Shown here: positions 17,747 to 27,479 of the stretch, piece after piece
Layout: each line of letters begins with the position of its first letter
How positions within the stretch are numbered: position 1 is the stretch's first letter
NCBI RefSeq assembly: GCF_037201805.1
Contig: NZ_CP147404.1
Location: 2,194,001 to 2,258,000, forward strand
DNA: 64,000 bases
Direction of reading: 5' to 3'
Origin: Bacillus sp. FJAT-52991
GTDB lineage: Bacteria; Bacillota; Bacilli; Bacillales; Domibacillaceae
Made by a program: the position numbers and the translations under genes
The notes under the pieces: model-generated
The model's input: the letters and a program-made list of their open reading frames with translations, nothing else
What the model was told of the DNA's origin: nothing
The model's database searches: none

Positions 17747-19123
17747 TTATTCCTCCTTCTCGAAAATACCAATTGCCATCGGTCTATAAGCGACAGCTGG
17801 TCGCTTCGTTACAGGTGACACAGCATCCACCACAAAATATTTATAAAACTCGAATATATTCGGGCATGCTGCCTTTTTTACTTTTAAGCGGATATTATTT
17901 CTCGGCCCGACCGATTCAGCTAAAATTAAATGCTTCAAATAGCCTCGTTGCCGCTCCTCTGGATGAATAACCATCGCTCGACTAACAGTCGCCTTTCCAC
18001 TGTATGAGCTTGTAGGTGGATAATTATATTCATCGTTCCCAGCGTTCTTCCATGCAGAAGGGAATTGACGACCTGAATTATCTTGTCGGTCAGGTGGCAT
18101 TTTCTCTGGTCCTGTATGTGATGATAAGGAATACGCTTGATAATAAGCTCCTTGGGCAGATCGTTTCACAATAATGTTATCGATACCATTCCCCGGGTTT
18201 TGTGGATATTTCTTTTTTATCGGCATTAAGATTGACGTTTCATCGATGAACGGAGTTATAGCATCATATTTATATTTTCCATCTGGTACGGCACTGCCTG
18301 CAAAAAGGGACGCGTGTTCCTTGTCAGCAGGATTCAAAGGAACCAATGACCCAAAATAAACAGGGATTAATGGCACCTGATTTTCATCAAAGGCCGCTGT
18401 GCTATCTGCTCTAATTAACAAAGCAAGCGTTTCCTCGTTTATAAAGCCTTCTACCTTGATTTTTGAGTCTGGCCACCAATTTGTTAACCACCCATTATCC
18501 TCTGTACCAATATTTCGAGTAGATACTGGGACCATGGGTGACTGCATAATTAAGTGTTGTGCGTTCGAAGGTAAATATTCATAACTGGTGTTATTCTCAA
18601 TTTTTCTTGGTACGTAATGAAGCAACTCAATATCTAATGCATCACGAACATCAGCGTTGGTTGATGGGTAAACTACTTGTAAATCTTCAGCAATAGTAGG
18701 TGCATCTTTCAACATATAAAAGTAAACTTTTGATGTATCCACAGCATTTTCATCCCATTTTGAAAACATCCATTCGTGCAATTGTTTTCGTAATAAAGGA
18801 TCATTTGTAAAACCTTCTTGATTAGGGTACTCACCTGTTTTTAATTCTGACGGAAGATCGCCCCATTTTAGTACAGGTGCGCATATACGCGTGATAGCAA
18901 AAATATCATTTCTACTATTCTTAATCAGTGCATGATCAGCGATCTTTAACCTTAAATTTCGTTTATCCGGATCCTGCGTATAGCCTGTTCCGTAAAAAAC
19001 ATCTGTGAATGCAAATGTTACTTTTCTAAAACGTTTAACCAATGTCCATCCATTTGAAACAGCTAAATCCACAAAATCTGCTTGTAATGTTTCTTCTGTA
19101 AACATCGTTTTAACATATGGCAT
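17747..19123 (-). CDS. Baseplate/tail protein related to its 16019 neighbour
   Basis: The 458-residue protein has a central region with KVEGFINEETLALLIRAD and PVYFGSLVPLN that parallels NKDRLALFFRVDA and PFYLGRV in the 574-residue neighbour, and a similar C-terminal ending (MAIGIFEKE). Both therefore share a core domain, while the neighbour has gained three inserted modules. The function is structural by position; the family is not recognised. Confidence 0.55.
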   Translation of the reverse strand: MPYVKTMFTEETLQADFVDLAVSNGWTLVKRFRKVTFAFTDVFYGTGYTQDPDKRNLRLKIADHALIKNSRNDIFAITRICAPVLKWGDLPSELKTGEYPNQEGFTNDPLLRKQLHEWMFSKWDENAVDTSKVYFYMLKDAPTIAEDLQVVYPSTNADVRDALDIELLHYVPRKIENNTSYEYLPSNAQHLIMQSPMVPVSTRNIGTEDNGWLTNWWPDSKIKVEGFINEETLALLIRADSTAAFDENQVPLIPVYFGSLVPLNPADKEHASLFAGSAVPDGKYKYDAITPFIDETSILMPIKKKYPQNPGNGIDNIIVKRSAQGAYYQAYSLSSHTGPEKMPPDRQDNSGRQFPSAWKNAGNDEYNYPPTSSYSGKATVSRAMVIHPEERQRGYLKHLILAESVGPRNNIRLKVKKAACPNIFEFYKYFVVDAVSPVTKRPAVAYRPMAIGIFEKEE

Positions 19124-19133
19124 ACCCTCACTC

Positions 19134-19526
19134 CTAGTCTGTTAAAAATTGATAGTTTACCCACACGCTTTTTGCACGTGCGGATTCGTTTTTATATCGT
19201 AATTCGATTTTGTCCCCATGCATTAACTGATGTGCAACCATTAAAAAAAGCCCCTCTGGGAGCTCCTTAGTGTAGACAGATTCAACAATTAATCTACCGT
19301 TAATCGCTAAATCCCAATTATCCGTATCATCGTAACGAGAACATGCAATGGCGATGCTAATTAATTCCGATTCACGGTCTACTGTGTGAACATGGATAGC
19401 TGCCGGTGCTCCTGCTGTCACTTCAACACGAATCCCTTTAATAAAAGGCTGTGTTTTTGTTGGAAAAAAAGGGGCATCCAGTCGGCCACCACCTAAATAA
19501 TTAATTTGAAAACCTTGCGACATCAT
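19134..19526 (-). CDS. Small tail protein, unknown
   Basis: The 130-residue beta-rich protein lies between the tail hub genes and the large tip proteins. No known motif is visible. Tight spacing (9-10 bases) to both neighbours indicates co-transcription as a late structural gene. Confidence 0.5.
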   Translation of the reverse strand: MMSQGFQINYLGGGRLDAPFFPTKTQPFIKGIRVEVTAGAPAAIHVHTVDRESELISIAIACSRYDDTDNWDLAINGRLIVESVYTKELPEGLFLMVAHQLMHGDKIELRYKNESARAKSVWVNYQFLTD

Positions 19527-19535
19527 GCCACCCCT

Positions 19536-19922
19536 TTACAAATCGTCGTCTATTTCTTCTCCTATATCTGGAAAATCGTTTCCAGCGTATATTAAGTCGT
19601 AGTTATACCGTGTTAACATCGTGAAATTTGGCGTCCATTCAAGTGACCACTTTTCTATTTTCCCGGTCTGTCGGTTAATGACAATAAAATGGTGTAAGAT
19701 TCCCTTATTATTGTAATAAAGTTCATAGGTATAAACTTCATCACCCTCAACCGCAACCAAGAAGTTTCCTTGTCTTATTAATTGGCCGCCTTCTTTTACA
19801 TTGTCTTGCTTGATAACATTAATATCTCCACCGATACCAGCACCACCGATAATCCTACGTCTTTGCCGCTTGAGCATGTACAATACAGGATCATATAGAT
19901 TTCTTACAATTACACCAGCCAT
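19536..19922 (-). CDS. Small tail protein, unknown
   Basis: The 128-residue protein has a basic N-terminus (RQRRRIIGGAGIGGD) and an acidic C-terminus (DFPDIGEEIDDDL), suggesting a connector between charged partners. It abuts the hub gene start. No family is recognised. Confidence 0.5.
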   Translation of the reverse strand: MAGVIVRNLYDPVLYMLKRQRRRIIGGAGIGGDINVIKQDNVKEGGQLIRQGNFLVAVEGDEVYTYELYYNNKGILHHFIVINRQTGKIEKWSLEWTPNFTMLTRYNYDLIYAGNDFPDIGEEIDDDL

Positions 19923-21491
19923 TTACGTCACTCCTTCAATTACCCACGTAGAACGCGGCCGCACTTTATAAAAACCTGTTGGTTCATCTACCTCAGTACG
20001 AGGGTAATTAATTGTTTGCACCATTGTTGTCACTCCCGTTGAGTCTGTAAAGCGCAAGTTAGCTGATAATCCATCTTTAGGACCTGCGGAGACCCCTTCG
20101 GTAATAATGACGTTTGACCCTACTTTTAAGTTAGCTGGCACGTTTACACTTTCGCCTAGTTTAATGTCCTTGGATCGTTGACCATTAATGATTAATGCTA
20201 CTCGATCACCGGCTGATCCGCTTACAGTAAAATATCCCGCTCCAGCTTTCCTTGTGATCATAGGAAGATCTGATGGTGGTGGCGGCATCTTTTGTGGTGC
20301 AAATCCGATGTTCGATGACGCTTCAAGTATTTGGAAGAATCCAGACGTTGAAAAACTCGTTCGGATACCCCTCAGATGATAAGTTTGTGTGGTCGTAGAA
20401 ATTTTTTCGCGAATGCCGACAATATCCCATAGCTCGATCGCTGGGTTGGCTGGAATAGCGATGGATAAGCGGCGCCATTTATATAACATTTGAGTGATAT
20501 AAGCTCTTGCTGCTAAATGCCGTTTAGCTGGTGAATTCGCCCAAGGAACATCCAATTCTACTTCTCTTCGTTGACCCAATAGTATATCTTGCTCAATATA
20601 TGAAGATGTAAAAGCACTCTTTGCTTCTCCGCACGTAACTAGAATTCGTCCATATAATTCTGTGTCATCCATTTCATATTCCAATTCTTTTATATGCAAA
20701 TAATCATCCACAATAAAGTCAGCTGGATCGGAACGAGAATACTTTGGTAACTGTTGAAATTTTATTACACCATGTGAGTTTTCAGTTAGCGTATGAAATA
20801 AGCTGTTGACTACTTCTCTCACCACTTCATCAAATGCCTGTCCGCGCTTGCCTAGTTTTACACCTGTTTCGTAAAGTGTATTGGTTCCTGGTACATTGAC
20901 AGGCGATCCTGTCACTTCTAATCCAGCTGTTTCAAGCAACGCTTTCACCGCATGATAAATATTGATGTTCGTTCTTTCTATAAAATATTCTCTACCTTTC
21001 GGCGGAAAAATTGTATTGGTTATGGCTCTTTTATATTTCGAACGACCCGTAATAGTGATCGTCTGTTCTTGAGCATTTATGCGAACATTATCAATGTAAC
21101 CAGTAAGCATTTTCCTTATGTCATCGCCATACCCTAAGTGTATTTGTAATTCTGTGTTGGGGTAAAGTTGACGGAACCAAGCACTATCACCTACACCTCT
21201 CCAAACAAACCCTATCGGTCTTTTTCCCTTTGAATAATCAGGAGAAAAGAGACCATCCTTGTTTTCTAGCACAATAGTAAAGGTCTTTGCAGGAGACTCT
21301 GTCGTTTCGTCAATATCGATTGATAAAACATTAGGTAACCTTGCCCATTCAATATCAAAGTGACTATGCTCAGGTTTGGTCTTTCCCCAAAAACGATTTC
21401 TGACCATTACATATTGAGTAGGTCGCCTGCTTTCTCCAATTTGAAATTGATTTGTAATGGACTGAAAAAGATCGTCATTGATTACTCTCAT
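19923..21491 (-). CDS. Tail hub protein (gp27/XkdQ-like fold suspected)
   Basis: The 522-residue protein has the features of tail hubs. An N-terminal beta domain includes TFTIVLENKDGLFSP, IHLGYGDD and GYIDNVRINAQ. A helical section follows (YHAVKALLETAGL). Then comes an OB-like region with LYGRILVTCGEA and a C-terminal Ig-like end. Such proteins form the ring below the distal tail protein. It overlaps the preceding gene by 4 bases. The exact family is an inference. Confidence 0.55.
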   Translation of the reverse strand: MRVINDDLFQSITNQFQIGESRRPTQYVMVRNRFWGKTKPEHSHFDIEWARLPNVLSIDIDETTESPAKTFTIVLENKDGLFSPDYSKGKRPIGFVWRGVGDSAWFRQLYPNTELQIHLGYGDDIRKMLTGYIDNVRINAQEQTITITGRSKYKRAITNTIFPPKGREYFIERTNINIYHAVKALLETAGLEVTGSPVNVPGTNTLYETGVKLGKRGQAFDEVVREVVNSLFHTLTENSHGVIKFQQLPKYSRSDPADFIVDDYLHIKELEYEMDDTELYGRILVTCGEAKSAFTSSYIEQDILLGQRREVELDVPWANSPAKRHLAARAYITQMLYKWRRLSIAIPANPAIELWDIVGIREKISTTTQTYHLRGIRTSFSTSGFFQILEASSNIGFAPQKMPPPPSDLPMITRKAGAGYFTVSGSAGDRVALIINGQRSKDIKLGESVNVPANLKVGSNVIITEGVSAGPKDGLSANLRFTDSTGVTTMVQTINYPRTEVDEPTGFYKVRPRSTWVIEGVT

Positions 21492-22177
21492 TTTCCGTTC
21501 ACTCCAACGCCAGCTCGTTCAGCACTATGAAGACAACATTTAACAATGTATAGCGGCCCTTTTCGCTGTGGATCTGTATCTTGTGGCATAAGTACCCCAC
21601 CAAAAACGCCTGCGCTGTATTTTAATATCGTGAAGTTATCAATGTCGGCTATAAATGTATTGAAATCAGCAGTGTTGGTTAACACCACTTCAAAATCAAT
21701 AATCGAACCAGACGGCCCAGTTCGTTGATATCGAGTGTATCCATCAAGAATCTTAAAGTTTTGGATTTCTTGTAGCGGTTTTGGTGGTGTAATACTTCCA
21801 ATGCCACCGATGTAAGATTGTTCATGAAACACTGTACAAACAGTATGCTTAATATAAACTGTATCACCCGGTTTATATTTGTCATTAGTTTTAAAGGTAA
21901 TAATACTTTCGCCTTCATCAACAAAAATATAGTGCCTTGTCCAAGTATAAGAAGCTCGCGCTGAAAAACGCTCAACGCCGTTGACTTCAACGATAAAATG
22001 TCCCATTCCGATCTCAGTCGTTTCCGTAAAAGCAACATTAGTAAGAAAATCAAAAGCGACCCAACCGGGCCGCTCGAAAGTTTGATTAATAGTATAAGAT
22101 TGATTAGGGCCTGATCCAACTAAGACTGAGCCGCTTTGTGTATAAAAGTTAGTACCACGTCTGTATAGTTTCGCCAT
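21488..22177 (-). CDS. Candidate distal tail protein
   Basis: The 229-residue beta-rich protein is encoded directly after the tape measure, the usual place of the distal tail (Dit) protein in siphophages. Visible features are a galectin-like central part (HYIFVDEGESIITFK) and a C-terminal strand-rich region. Dit motifs are not clear, so the call relies on position. Confidence 0.5.
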   Translation of the reverse strand: MAKLYRRGTNFYTQSGSVLVGSGPNQSYTINQTFERPGWVAFDFLTNVAFTETTEIGMGHFIVEVNGVERFSARASYTWTRHYIFVDEGESIITFKTNDKYKPGDTVYIKHTVCTVFHEQSYIGGIGSITPPKPLQEIQNFKILDGYTRYQRTGPSGSIIDFEVVLTNTADFNTFIADIDNFTILKYSAGVFGGVLMPQDTDPQRKGPLYIVKCCLHSAERAGVGVNGK

Positions 22178-22185
22178 TCCATCAC

Positions 22186-25100
22186 CTACTCCATTTGCGT
22201 TGCTTTAGTAAAGAAAATATCTGTGGCTATATTCTGTAGTTGTTGTTTTAAATTCTCCAACTCTTGCATTGTCGGCAAGTTTTGTACTTGTAAGATTAAT
22301 TGCTCAATCCACAGTCCGCTCTCACCAGATTGTTGATACCCGCCACCAGGTTGGAAATAATTCGGATCAAAACTAGAGTCTATAGGAATATTGCTGGCGA
22401 TCATACTTGCAAAGTCCATATCTGGCTCGTGAATATTCCACTTCATGTCTGTTTCCATAGCTGAAATGTCCGTTAAATTCTCCATAGCCTCTTCAACGAG
22501 TGGTTGACCATCCTCAATACCAAGAGCTTGCCCTTCTGGAACATGATAAGCTAAAGCTCTCATCACACGAGACGGCGAATGGATACCAAATTTCTTTTTG
22601 AACCATGCTATCGCATCATCAACAAGATTTCCCATAGCGTCCATAACCCACTTTGCTCCGCTGCTAATCCCTTTAGCTATCCCCCTTGCGACATCTACTC
22701 CTAAATTTGATGCTTTCTTAACAAATTTAGTAGCAGCCTTTAAAGCGGCATTGAAAGCAGAAACAACGGTAGACATAATTGCTTCAGCTAACTTTTTAGC
22801 TCCTGCAATAACAGCATTAAAAGCTGATATCACTCCTGATTTAAGGCGATTCACGATACTAATCACTGCATTTTTCATTGCTGTAAACGCTTGTACCACT
22901 GTGTTTTTTATGCGGATAGCGATATTTTTCAGAAAGTTATAGATAGATATCCAGATCATTTTAAGCCAATTCCATAACGCTGTTACGATATTGACTATCG
23001 CATTTTTCAACGCCAAAAAAGCAGACCGGACAGCGGCGTATATCCTCCGAGCGGTTACTGCTAAAAAGTTATATATGGATGACCAAATCATTCTTAAAAA
23101 AGAAGAAATAGCTTGCGTTGTAGTTACTACAACACTTTTGATAGCTGTAAAAATTGCACGAAATACGCCGAGTAATCTGTTTAGTAACGCTGAAAAGAAC
23201 GAAACAATACCATTCCAAGCCATCTTTATTCCATTTGCCGTTGCCGACATAATATTTACTGCAGAAGATTTTATTTTATTAAAGATCCCGATTACAAATG
23301 ACACTAAGGCGCTTAAAATACTCTTTGCAGTAGCAACAATGGAATTCCAAGTATTTGATAAAAAACTGACTATCGATCCGAAAATATTGCGTGTAGCTGA
23401 ACTGATTTTATTCCAGTTTTGTACAATTAGATAAACTAACCCTACAACAGCAGCAATAATAGCGGCAATTGCTAAAGTCCATGGATTAAGTAGTAATGGT
23501 AACAAGGTACGACCGAATGACATAATAACAGACTTAAGAACGTTAAATATTTTCGGAATTCCAGCTAAAACTCCTCCTAACCCTTTAAATCCAGAGGTTA
23601 CTCTTGCGATAGCTCCACTCATTCCGTTAAAAAGCCCTATCAGTCTACCAATTCCCCCGCTCAACATTCCTACTGCACCAGAAATACCGCTAAATAATGC
23701 CATTAATGACCCAAGAAACATCATTACTGGTCCTAGAGCAACAGCTAACAATCCAAAGATAGCAATTGCTTTTTGAACAGGACCAGGTAAAGCCTGAAAA
23801 AAGGACGTAGCTTTCTCAAGTGCTGATACAAGAATCGGTAATATGTCCTCTGCAATACTAAGTAGTGCTATTCCAAACGGTTCTAATGATGATTGAGCGG
23901 TACGCAAAAAAGAGGCTAACCGTGTACCAAAATTGTCATTGACTGCTTCACCTGCTTTTTCGGCAGCACCAGCAACTTCTCCTAGTGCATCTTTTGTTGG
24001 ATCTAAGGCAAGTAAAGCTGAACTTTTAACATCTTCCCACTTCGTTCCAAAGAGAGCGACCCCTGCTTGATTCTTTTTTAATTCGTCATCAATCCCTGAA
24101 AGTGCGGTAATCGTAGCAAAAAAAGCGTCATTCGCTTTATCGCCACCTGCCGCAATGTCGGACATCATTTTTTGTCCGTCCATACCAATCATTTCATAAC
24201 CTTCAGCAACACGTGTACCCGATTGCTCTGCTTCGATCGTAAACTCCTTTAAACTATCTGCTAGAACATCTGTATTTCGGGCACCAGCGTCTAAACCTTG
24301 AATTAAGAGGTTCATAGCTTCTTGAGATGACATACCTAATGCGGCAAATTGAGGTGAATATTCTTGGAAGGTGTCTAGCAAGTCATCTCCTTGTGATCCA
24401 GCCTTTTGTAAACCGACTGTCAACACATCCATGACATGTGTACCTTCCTCGCCGAAGTTTGTCATAGCAATACCTGCAGCACGAGTAGACTCTTCTACCC
24501 CAACACCGAAAATCTTTTCGAGGTTCATAGCGGCGGCCGTGACTTGCTCAAGTTCTTGCCCGTTAAGGCCTTGCATGTTTTGTGTAACCATCGCAATGTT
24601 TTTTGCAGCATCCGTCATCGTTTCGCCAAAGCCTTGTTTCCATAGGTTTTTTGCTGTTTCAGTTAAAGCCTCGGCTTCTTCTTTTGTTTTGCCTGTCTGT
24701 GCTTGTATTTGCCCCATTGCAGCTTCTGTATTGTTAGCGGCCATCATAGCAGCTGCCCCCATACCAGCAAGCGGCGCTGTAGCAGTTGCGGCGCTCTCTC
24801 CTAATTGACCGATAGATTCGCCTGCTTCTCCAAGAGTTCGTTGGATATCCGCCGCTTTTTGCTCTACTTTTTCAAGTGCCGATACAACTCTGTTAGCAGC
24901 TGATTCTGCACCGCTAGCATCAACATCGATTTTGACATCTACATTCTTAGCAGCAGCCTCAACCTTCTTTATCTGAGCAATTACGCCATTCAGTTCGGCT
25001 TCCGCATTGCCAACATCCAAACCAAGCTGCATATCGCGTTCAATTTGTTCGGCTAAGTCTTTTGCTTGCTGTTCGAGCTTTTTAGTTTCTTTTAAAGCTC

Positions 25101-25377
25101 TTTGCACATCAATATCAATGACTTTGCCGTCAAGCGCCTTTAATTCTGTTTCTGTTTCAGCGGCAGCCTTTTCGATTTTTTCTAGCTCTTTAAGAACACC
25201 TTTAGCGTCCATATCTACAGAAAGATCGATGTCCTTTAGTTCGTCTGAAAGCTTATCAAAAGCACGCTCCATTTTTGTGGCAGCTTCTTGTCCAGCTTTT
25301 TCAACCTTGTCAAATTCTTTCATGACACTATCTGTATCGACACCGATCTTCCCGAAGAGATCAAACAATTCTTGCAT
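22186..25377 (-). CDS. Tail tape measure protein
   Basis: The 1063-residue protein has an N-terminal coiled-coil rich region (1-200) with IDVDASGAESAANRV-type repeats. A TP901-type core follows (about 215-455, AMGQIQAQTGKTKEEAEAL to GTKWEDV). There are hydrophobic segments at about 530-570 and 635-660, a long repetitive amphipathic section rich in Ala, Ile, Trp and Phe (670-930), and a GIHSPSRVM end. Length near 1.5 A per residue predicts a tail of roughly 160 nm. It sets tail length and probably helps DNA entry. Its ATG overlaps the stop of the chaperone T frame. Confidence 0.93.
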   Translation of the reverse strand: MQELFDLFGKIGVDTDSVMKEFDKVEKAGQEAATKMERAFDKLSDELKDIDLSVDMDAKGVLKELEKIEKAAAETETELKALDGKVIDIDVQRALKETKKLEQQAKDLAEQIERDMQLGLDVGNAEAELNGVIAQIKKVEAAAKNVDVKIDVDASGAESAANRVVSALEKVEQKAADIQRTLGEAGESIGQLGESAATATAPLAGMGAAAMMAANNTEAAMGQIQAQTGKTKEEAEALTETAKNLWKQGFGETMTDAAKNIAMVTQNMQGLNGQELEQVTAAAMNLEKIFGVGVEESTRAAGIAMTNFGEEGTHVMDVLTVGLQKAGSQGDDLLDTFQEYSPQFAALGMSSQEAMNLLIQGLDAGARNTDVLADSLKEFTIEAEQSGTRVAEGYEMIGMDGQKMMSDIAAGGDKANDAFFATITALSGIDDELKKNQAGVALFGTKWEDVKSSALLALDPTKDALGEVAGAAEKAGEAVNDNFGTRLASFLRTAQSSLEPFGIALLSIAEDILPILVSALEKATSFFQALPGPVQKAIAIFGLLAVALGPVMMFLGSLMALFSGISGAVGMLSGGIGRLIGLFNGMSGAIARVTSGFKGLGGVLAGIPKIFNVLKSVIMSFGRTLLPLLLNPWTLAIAAIIAAVVGLVYLIVQNWNKISSATRNIFGSIVSFLSNTWNSIVATAKSILSALVSFVIGIFNKIKSSAVNIMSATANGIKMAWNGIVSFFSALLNRLLGVFRAIFTAIKSVVVTTTQAISSFLRMIWSSIYNFLAVTARRIYAAVRSAFLALKNAIVNIVTALWNWLKMIWISIYNFLKNIAIRIKNTVVQAFTAMKNAVISIVNRLKSGVISAFNAVIAGAKKLAEAIMSTVVSAFNAALKAATKFVKKASNLGVDVARGIAKGISSGAKWVMDAMGNLVDDAIAWFKKKFGIHSPSRVMRALAYHVPEGQALGIEDGQPLVEEAMENLTDISAMETDMKWNIHEPDMDFASMIASNIPIDSSFDPNYFQPGGGYQQSGESGLWIEQLILQVQNLPTMQELENLKQQLQNIATDIFFTKATQME

Positions 25378-25819
25378 TAACTCTCACCACCCTTCAACAT
25401 GCCAAGAATACTTTTAGCCTTCGACAGAGCCTCTTCTTTTGTCACGTGTTGTGGTTCCTCGCCTAAGTTCAGCATATTCAAGAACTCAGTGAAGTCCTTT
25501 CCGTTTTCTCCAGCTCGAAGGCGATAAGAAATCCATGCGTTGAATGCTTGTTCCTTGTAACGGTCTTTCTGTTCCTCATATCGATATTGTGTAATATCTT
25601 TAAACAACTGCATGACACGTGCGAGCGGTAACTGATAAAGCACATAATCATCTGTCCAACCGTAACGTGCTTGTATGCGGTCAATTGCCCGTCTTAACAC
25701 TTCTTCACTTAGCTGTTGCTGTTTGTCACCTGCGCCATCATTGGAGCTTGTGTGTCCACTCCCGCGGTCTGCGGCATCACTTTGATTAGACCCGCGACCG
25801 CTTTGGTAAAAGTTTTTAA
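25377..25819 (-). CDS. Tail assembly chaperone, T part made by -1 frameshift
   Basis: This frame is open from just after a TGA at the slippery site (about 25820) to the stop at 25377. The only start inside is a GTG at 25700 without a good ribosome-binding site. Read from the frameshift it adds 145 residues (NFYQSGRGSNQ... to LKGGES) to the first 117 residues of the G protein, giving a product of about 262 residues. In lambda-like phages such G-T fusions coat the tape measure and recruit tail protein. The frameshift efficiency cannot be judged here. Confidence 0.75.
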
Positions 25820-26164
25820 ATCAGGGTGCTCAATTACAGCTTTAATAATTTCGACAAGGGCAACTGGCGGCATAGCTTCCACTTCTTCTGTTTTTACTCC
25901 TAATACCTTAGCAAAGAACGAAAATAACTCAGCTTGTGCATCTTGAAGGTTTAAAAACAATGCAAGAGCCGCTCCAATCATCGCTTCATTGCCACCGTTA
26001 CCTTTGCTATTGTTAAAAGATGTGAAAGCACTAACAGCACGAGCTAACCCCACCTTTTTAATCACTCCCAAGAATGTAAAGGCGTCCACTGTTGTTAACC
26101 GGTTCATTTCGTATTTCTTTCCGTCAATCTCGATTTCTGGCATTTTTGCAATAATAGATTCCAT
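25709..26164 (-). CDS. Tail assembly chaperone G protein
   Basis: The 151-residue mostly helical protein is encoded between the major tail protein and the tape measure, the fixed position of tail chaperone G. Its last 34 codons follow the slippery site and are replaced in the frameshift product. The ATG follows AGGGGGAA. Position, size and the frameshift support the call; similarity between families is low. Confidence 0.8.
   Translation of the reverse strand: MESIIAKMPEIEIDGKKYEMNRLTTVDAFTFLGVIKKVGLARAVSAFTSFNNSKGNGGNEAMIGAALALFLNLQDAQAELFSFFAKVLGVKTEEVEAMPPVALVEIIKAVIEHPDLKTFTKAVAGLIKVMPQTAGVDTQAPMMAQVTNSNS
25814..25820 (-). promoter_or_regulatory. Programmed -1 frameshift site T TTA AAA
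   Basis: The heptamer TTTAAAA is in the correct phase of the G frame (codons 116-117 are TTA AAA). The -1 frame has a TGA immediately upstream and is then open all the way into the T reading frame, 38 codons ahead of the GTG at 25700. This is the expected arrangement for a tail chaperone frameshift. Confidence 0.8.
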
Positions 26165-26193
26165 TAGTATTCCCCCTTAGATTAAATAAATAG

Positions 26194-26213
26194 AAGGAGC
26201 CTGTTGGCTCCTT
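26194..26213 (-). terminator. Hairpin after the major tail protein gene
   Basis: A perfect 8-bp stem AAGGAGCC / GGCTCCTT with a 4-base loop is followed by CTATTTATTT on the minus strand. It probably lowers transcription beyond the highly expressed tail protein gene. Confidence 0.7.
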
Positions 26214-26217
26214 GTGA

Positions 26218-27051
26218 TTATGGGTTGATAATGTAACTGAACTGTGCGACCGCTGATGTATCCGAACCAACGACAGCAATGGCTTTGATCGTTGTTGTCG
26301 CCGATACAGAAATAGCACCAGTGTATTCCGTTCCCGTACTAGGAGTCGGGATTGATCCGTCAACTGTGTAATAAATTTTAGATCCTGCCACCGCTGTCAA
26401 AGTAACTGATTGTGCACCCGTATACGTACCAGGTGCAGGAGATGCAACAGGCTCTGAGACAGGAGAACCACCTTTAGGATAAAGAATGTAGAACGGTATT
26501 TTGGTCGGCTCTTCTTCAGAATAACGTGATTCAAATTCAGCAGATAAAACCACATCTTCTTTTCCGTCACCCATCGGAAGGTTAAAAGCGTCTACCGTTC
26601 TTGCATTTTCTAAAACAACGATAACTGGGATTGATTTCCCTGTAATTTCTCCTACTAACGCTAAGTCATTAGATACAGTTGGCGCAATTTGACCATCATG
26701 ACGAATAATGTCGTATTCATCGTTATGGGTAGCAATCTCGAAGTTAGGAAGCTTAAGCATAAGGTTCTCTTTCGTAATTTCAAGTAGATTTGTCTTGATA
26801 CGAGCATTAGCAGCAGTTAACCACTCCATACCTTGTACAGCACCTAGTGCACCGTCTACTTCAACGGTATGATATTCAAGCTCCATCTCTACTTCATTTC
26901 CACCTTTTGTCGCTCCTAACAGTTCTCCGAATGTTGTTATATCGTTATGATCAAAGTTTGCTAGATCGAAATTTTTAAATAAAGCCCCGGGTCCGATCAT
27001 CAAATTTTTAGATGACCCTTTACGTAAACCAGAGCGGTATTTGTATGACAT
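26218..27051 (-). CDS. Major tail protein with C-terminal chitobiase-type display domain
   Basis: The 277-residue protein has a tail-tube domain (1-195; GGNEVEMELEYHTVEVDGALG and LPNFEIATHNDEYDI are typical tube segments). A Pro-rich joint follows, then a C-terminal CHB_HEX_C-like Ig fold (about 205-277; GTYTGAQSVTL, IYYTVDGSIPTP and TIKAIAV). Such appended domains project from the tail surface. It is preceded by two small tail-completion genes and followed by a hairpin. Confidence 0.85.
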   Translation of the reverse strand: MSYKYRSGLRKGSSKNLMIGPGALFKNFDLANFDHNDITTFGELLGATKGGNEVEMELEYHTVEVDGALGAVQGMEWLTAANARIKTNLLEITKENLMLKLPNFEIATHNDEYDIIRHDGQIAPTVSNDLALVGEITGKSIPVIVVLENARTVDAFNLPMGDGKEDVVLSAEFESRYSEEEPTKIPFYILYPKGGSPVSEPVASPAPGTYTGAQSVTLTAVAGSKIYYTVDGSIPTPSTGTEYTGAISVSATTTIKAIAVVGSDTSAVAQFSYIINP

Positions 27052-27064
27052 ATGGATTCCTCCT

Positions 27065-27478
27065 TTAAATTAAATCTTCACGTCCGTAATAAAAGATTAT
27101 TTTCACATTCCGCCCCGACACCGATGGATCGCCGCTCGGAATTGGATATTGGCCATTATTAAAAGCAGCTATCGCATAGGGCATTAACTTTCGCCTGTGC
27201 AACAGCTGCTCGATTCGTTTCGCTATTCGTTTTACACCAGTAGGATCATTCTCAGCAAATACATCGAAACTGAGTGATAAGCGGTTTCTATGATCGCCAT
27301 CAGGGTTATCGCCTTCATCACGAATAACGATATAAGGCATCGGGGTTCCCTGTGGAGATAAATCTTGTGTGATAGAGGGATACTTAATACCAGTCATCTC
27401 ATCTTCAATCTCAGATACCCAGTTACGAATAGTCGGATCGTTTTCTAAAATCGATTGAATGTGATCAACAACGCTCAT
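27065..27478 (-). CDS. Tail terminator / tail completion protein
   Basis: The 137-residue protein has DHIQSILENDPTIRNWV at the start and a strand-rich middle with PYIVIRDEGDNPDGDHRNRLS, the general pattern of tail terminator proteins that cap the tube. It lies between the gp10-like protein and the major tail protein, as expected. Confidence 0.7.
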   Translation of the reverse strand: MSVVDHIQSILENDPTIRNWVSEIEDEMTGIKYPSITQDLSPQGTPMPYIVIRDEGDNPDGDHRNRLSLSFDVFAENDPTGVKRIAKRIEQLLHRRKLMPYAIAAFNNGQYPIPSGDPSVSGRNVKIIFYYGREDLI

Positions 27479-27479
27479 A

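Noticed and set aside
25377..25700. T chaperone as an independent gene starting at GTG 25700
   Set aside because: There is no good ribosome-binding site, and the frame is open upstream to a correctly phased slippery site, so frameshift expression is more likely.
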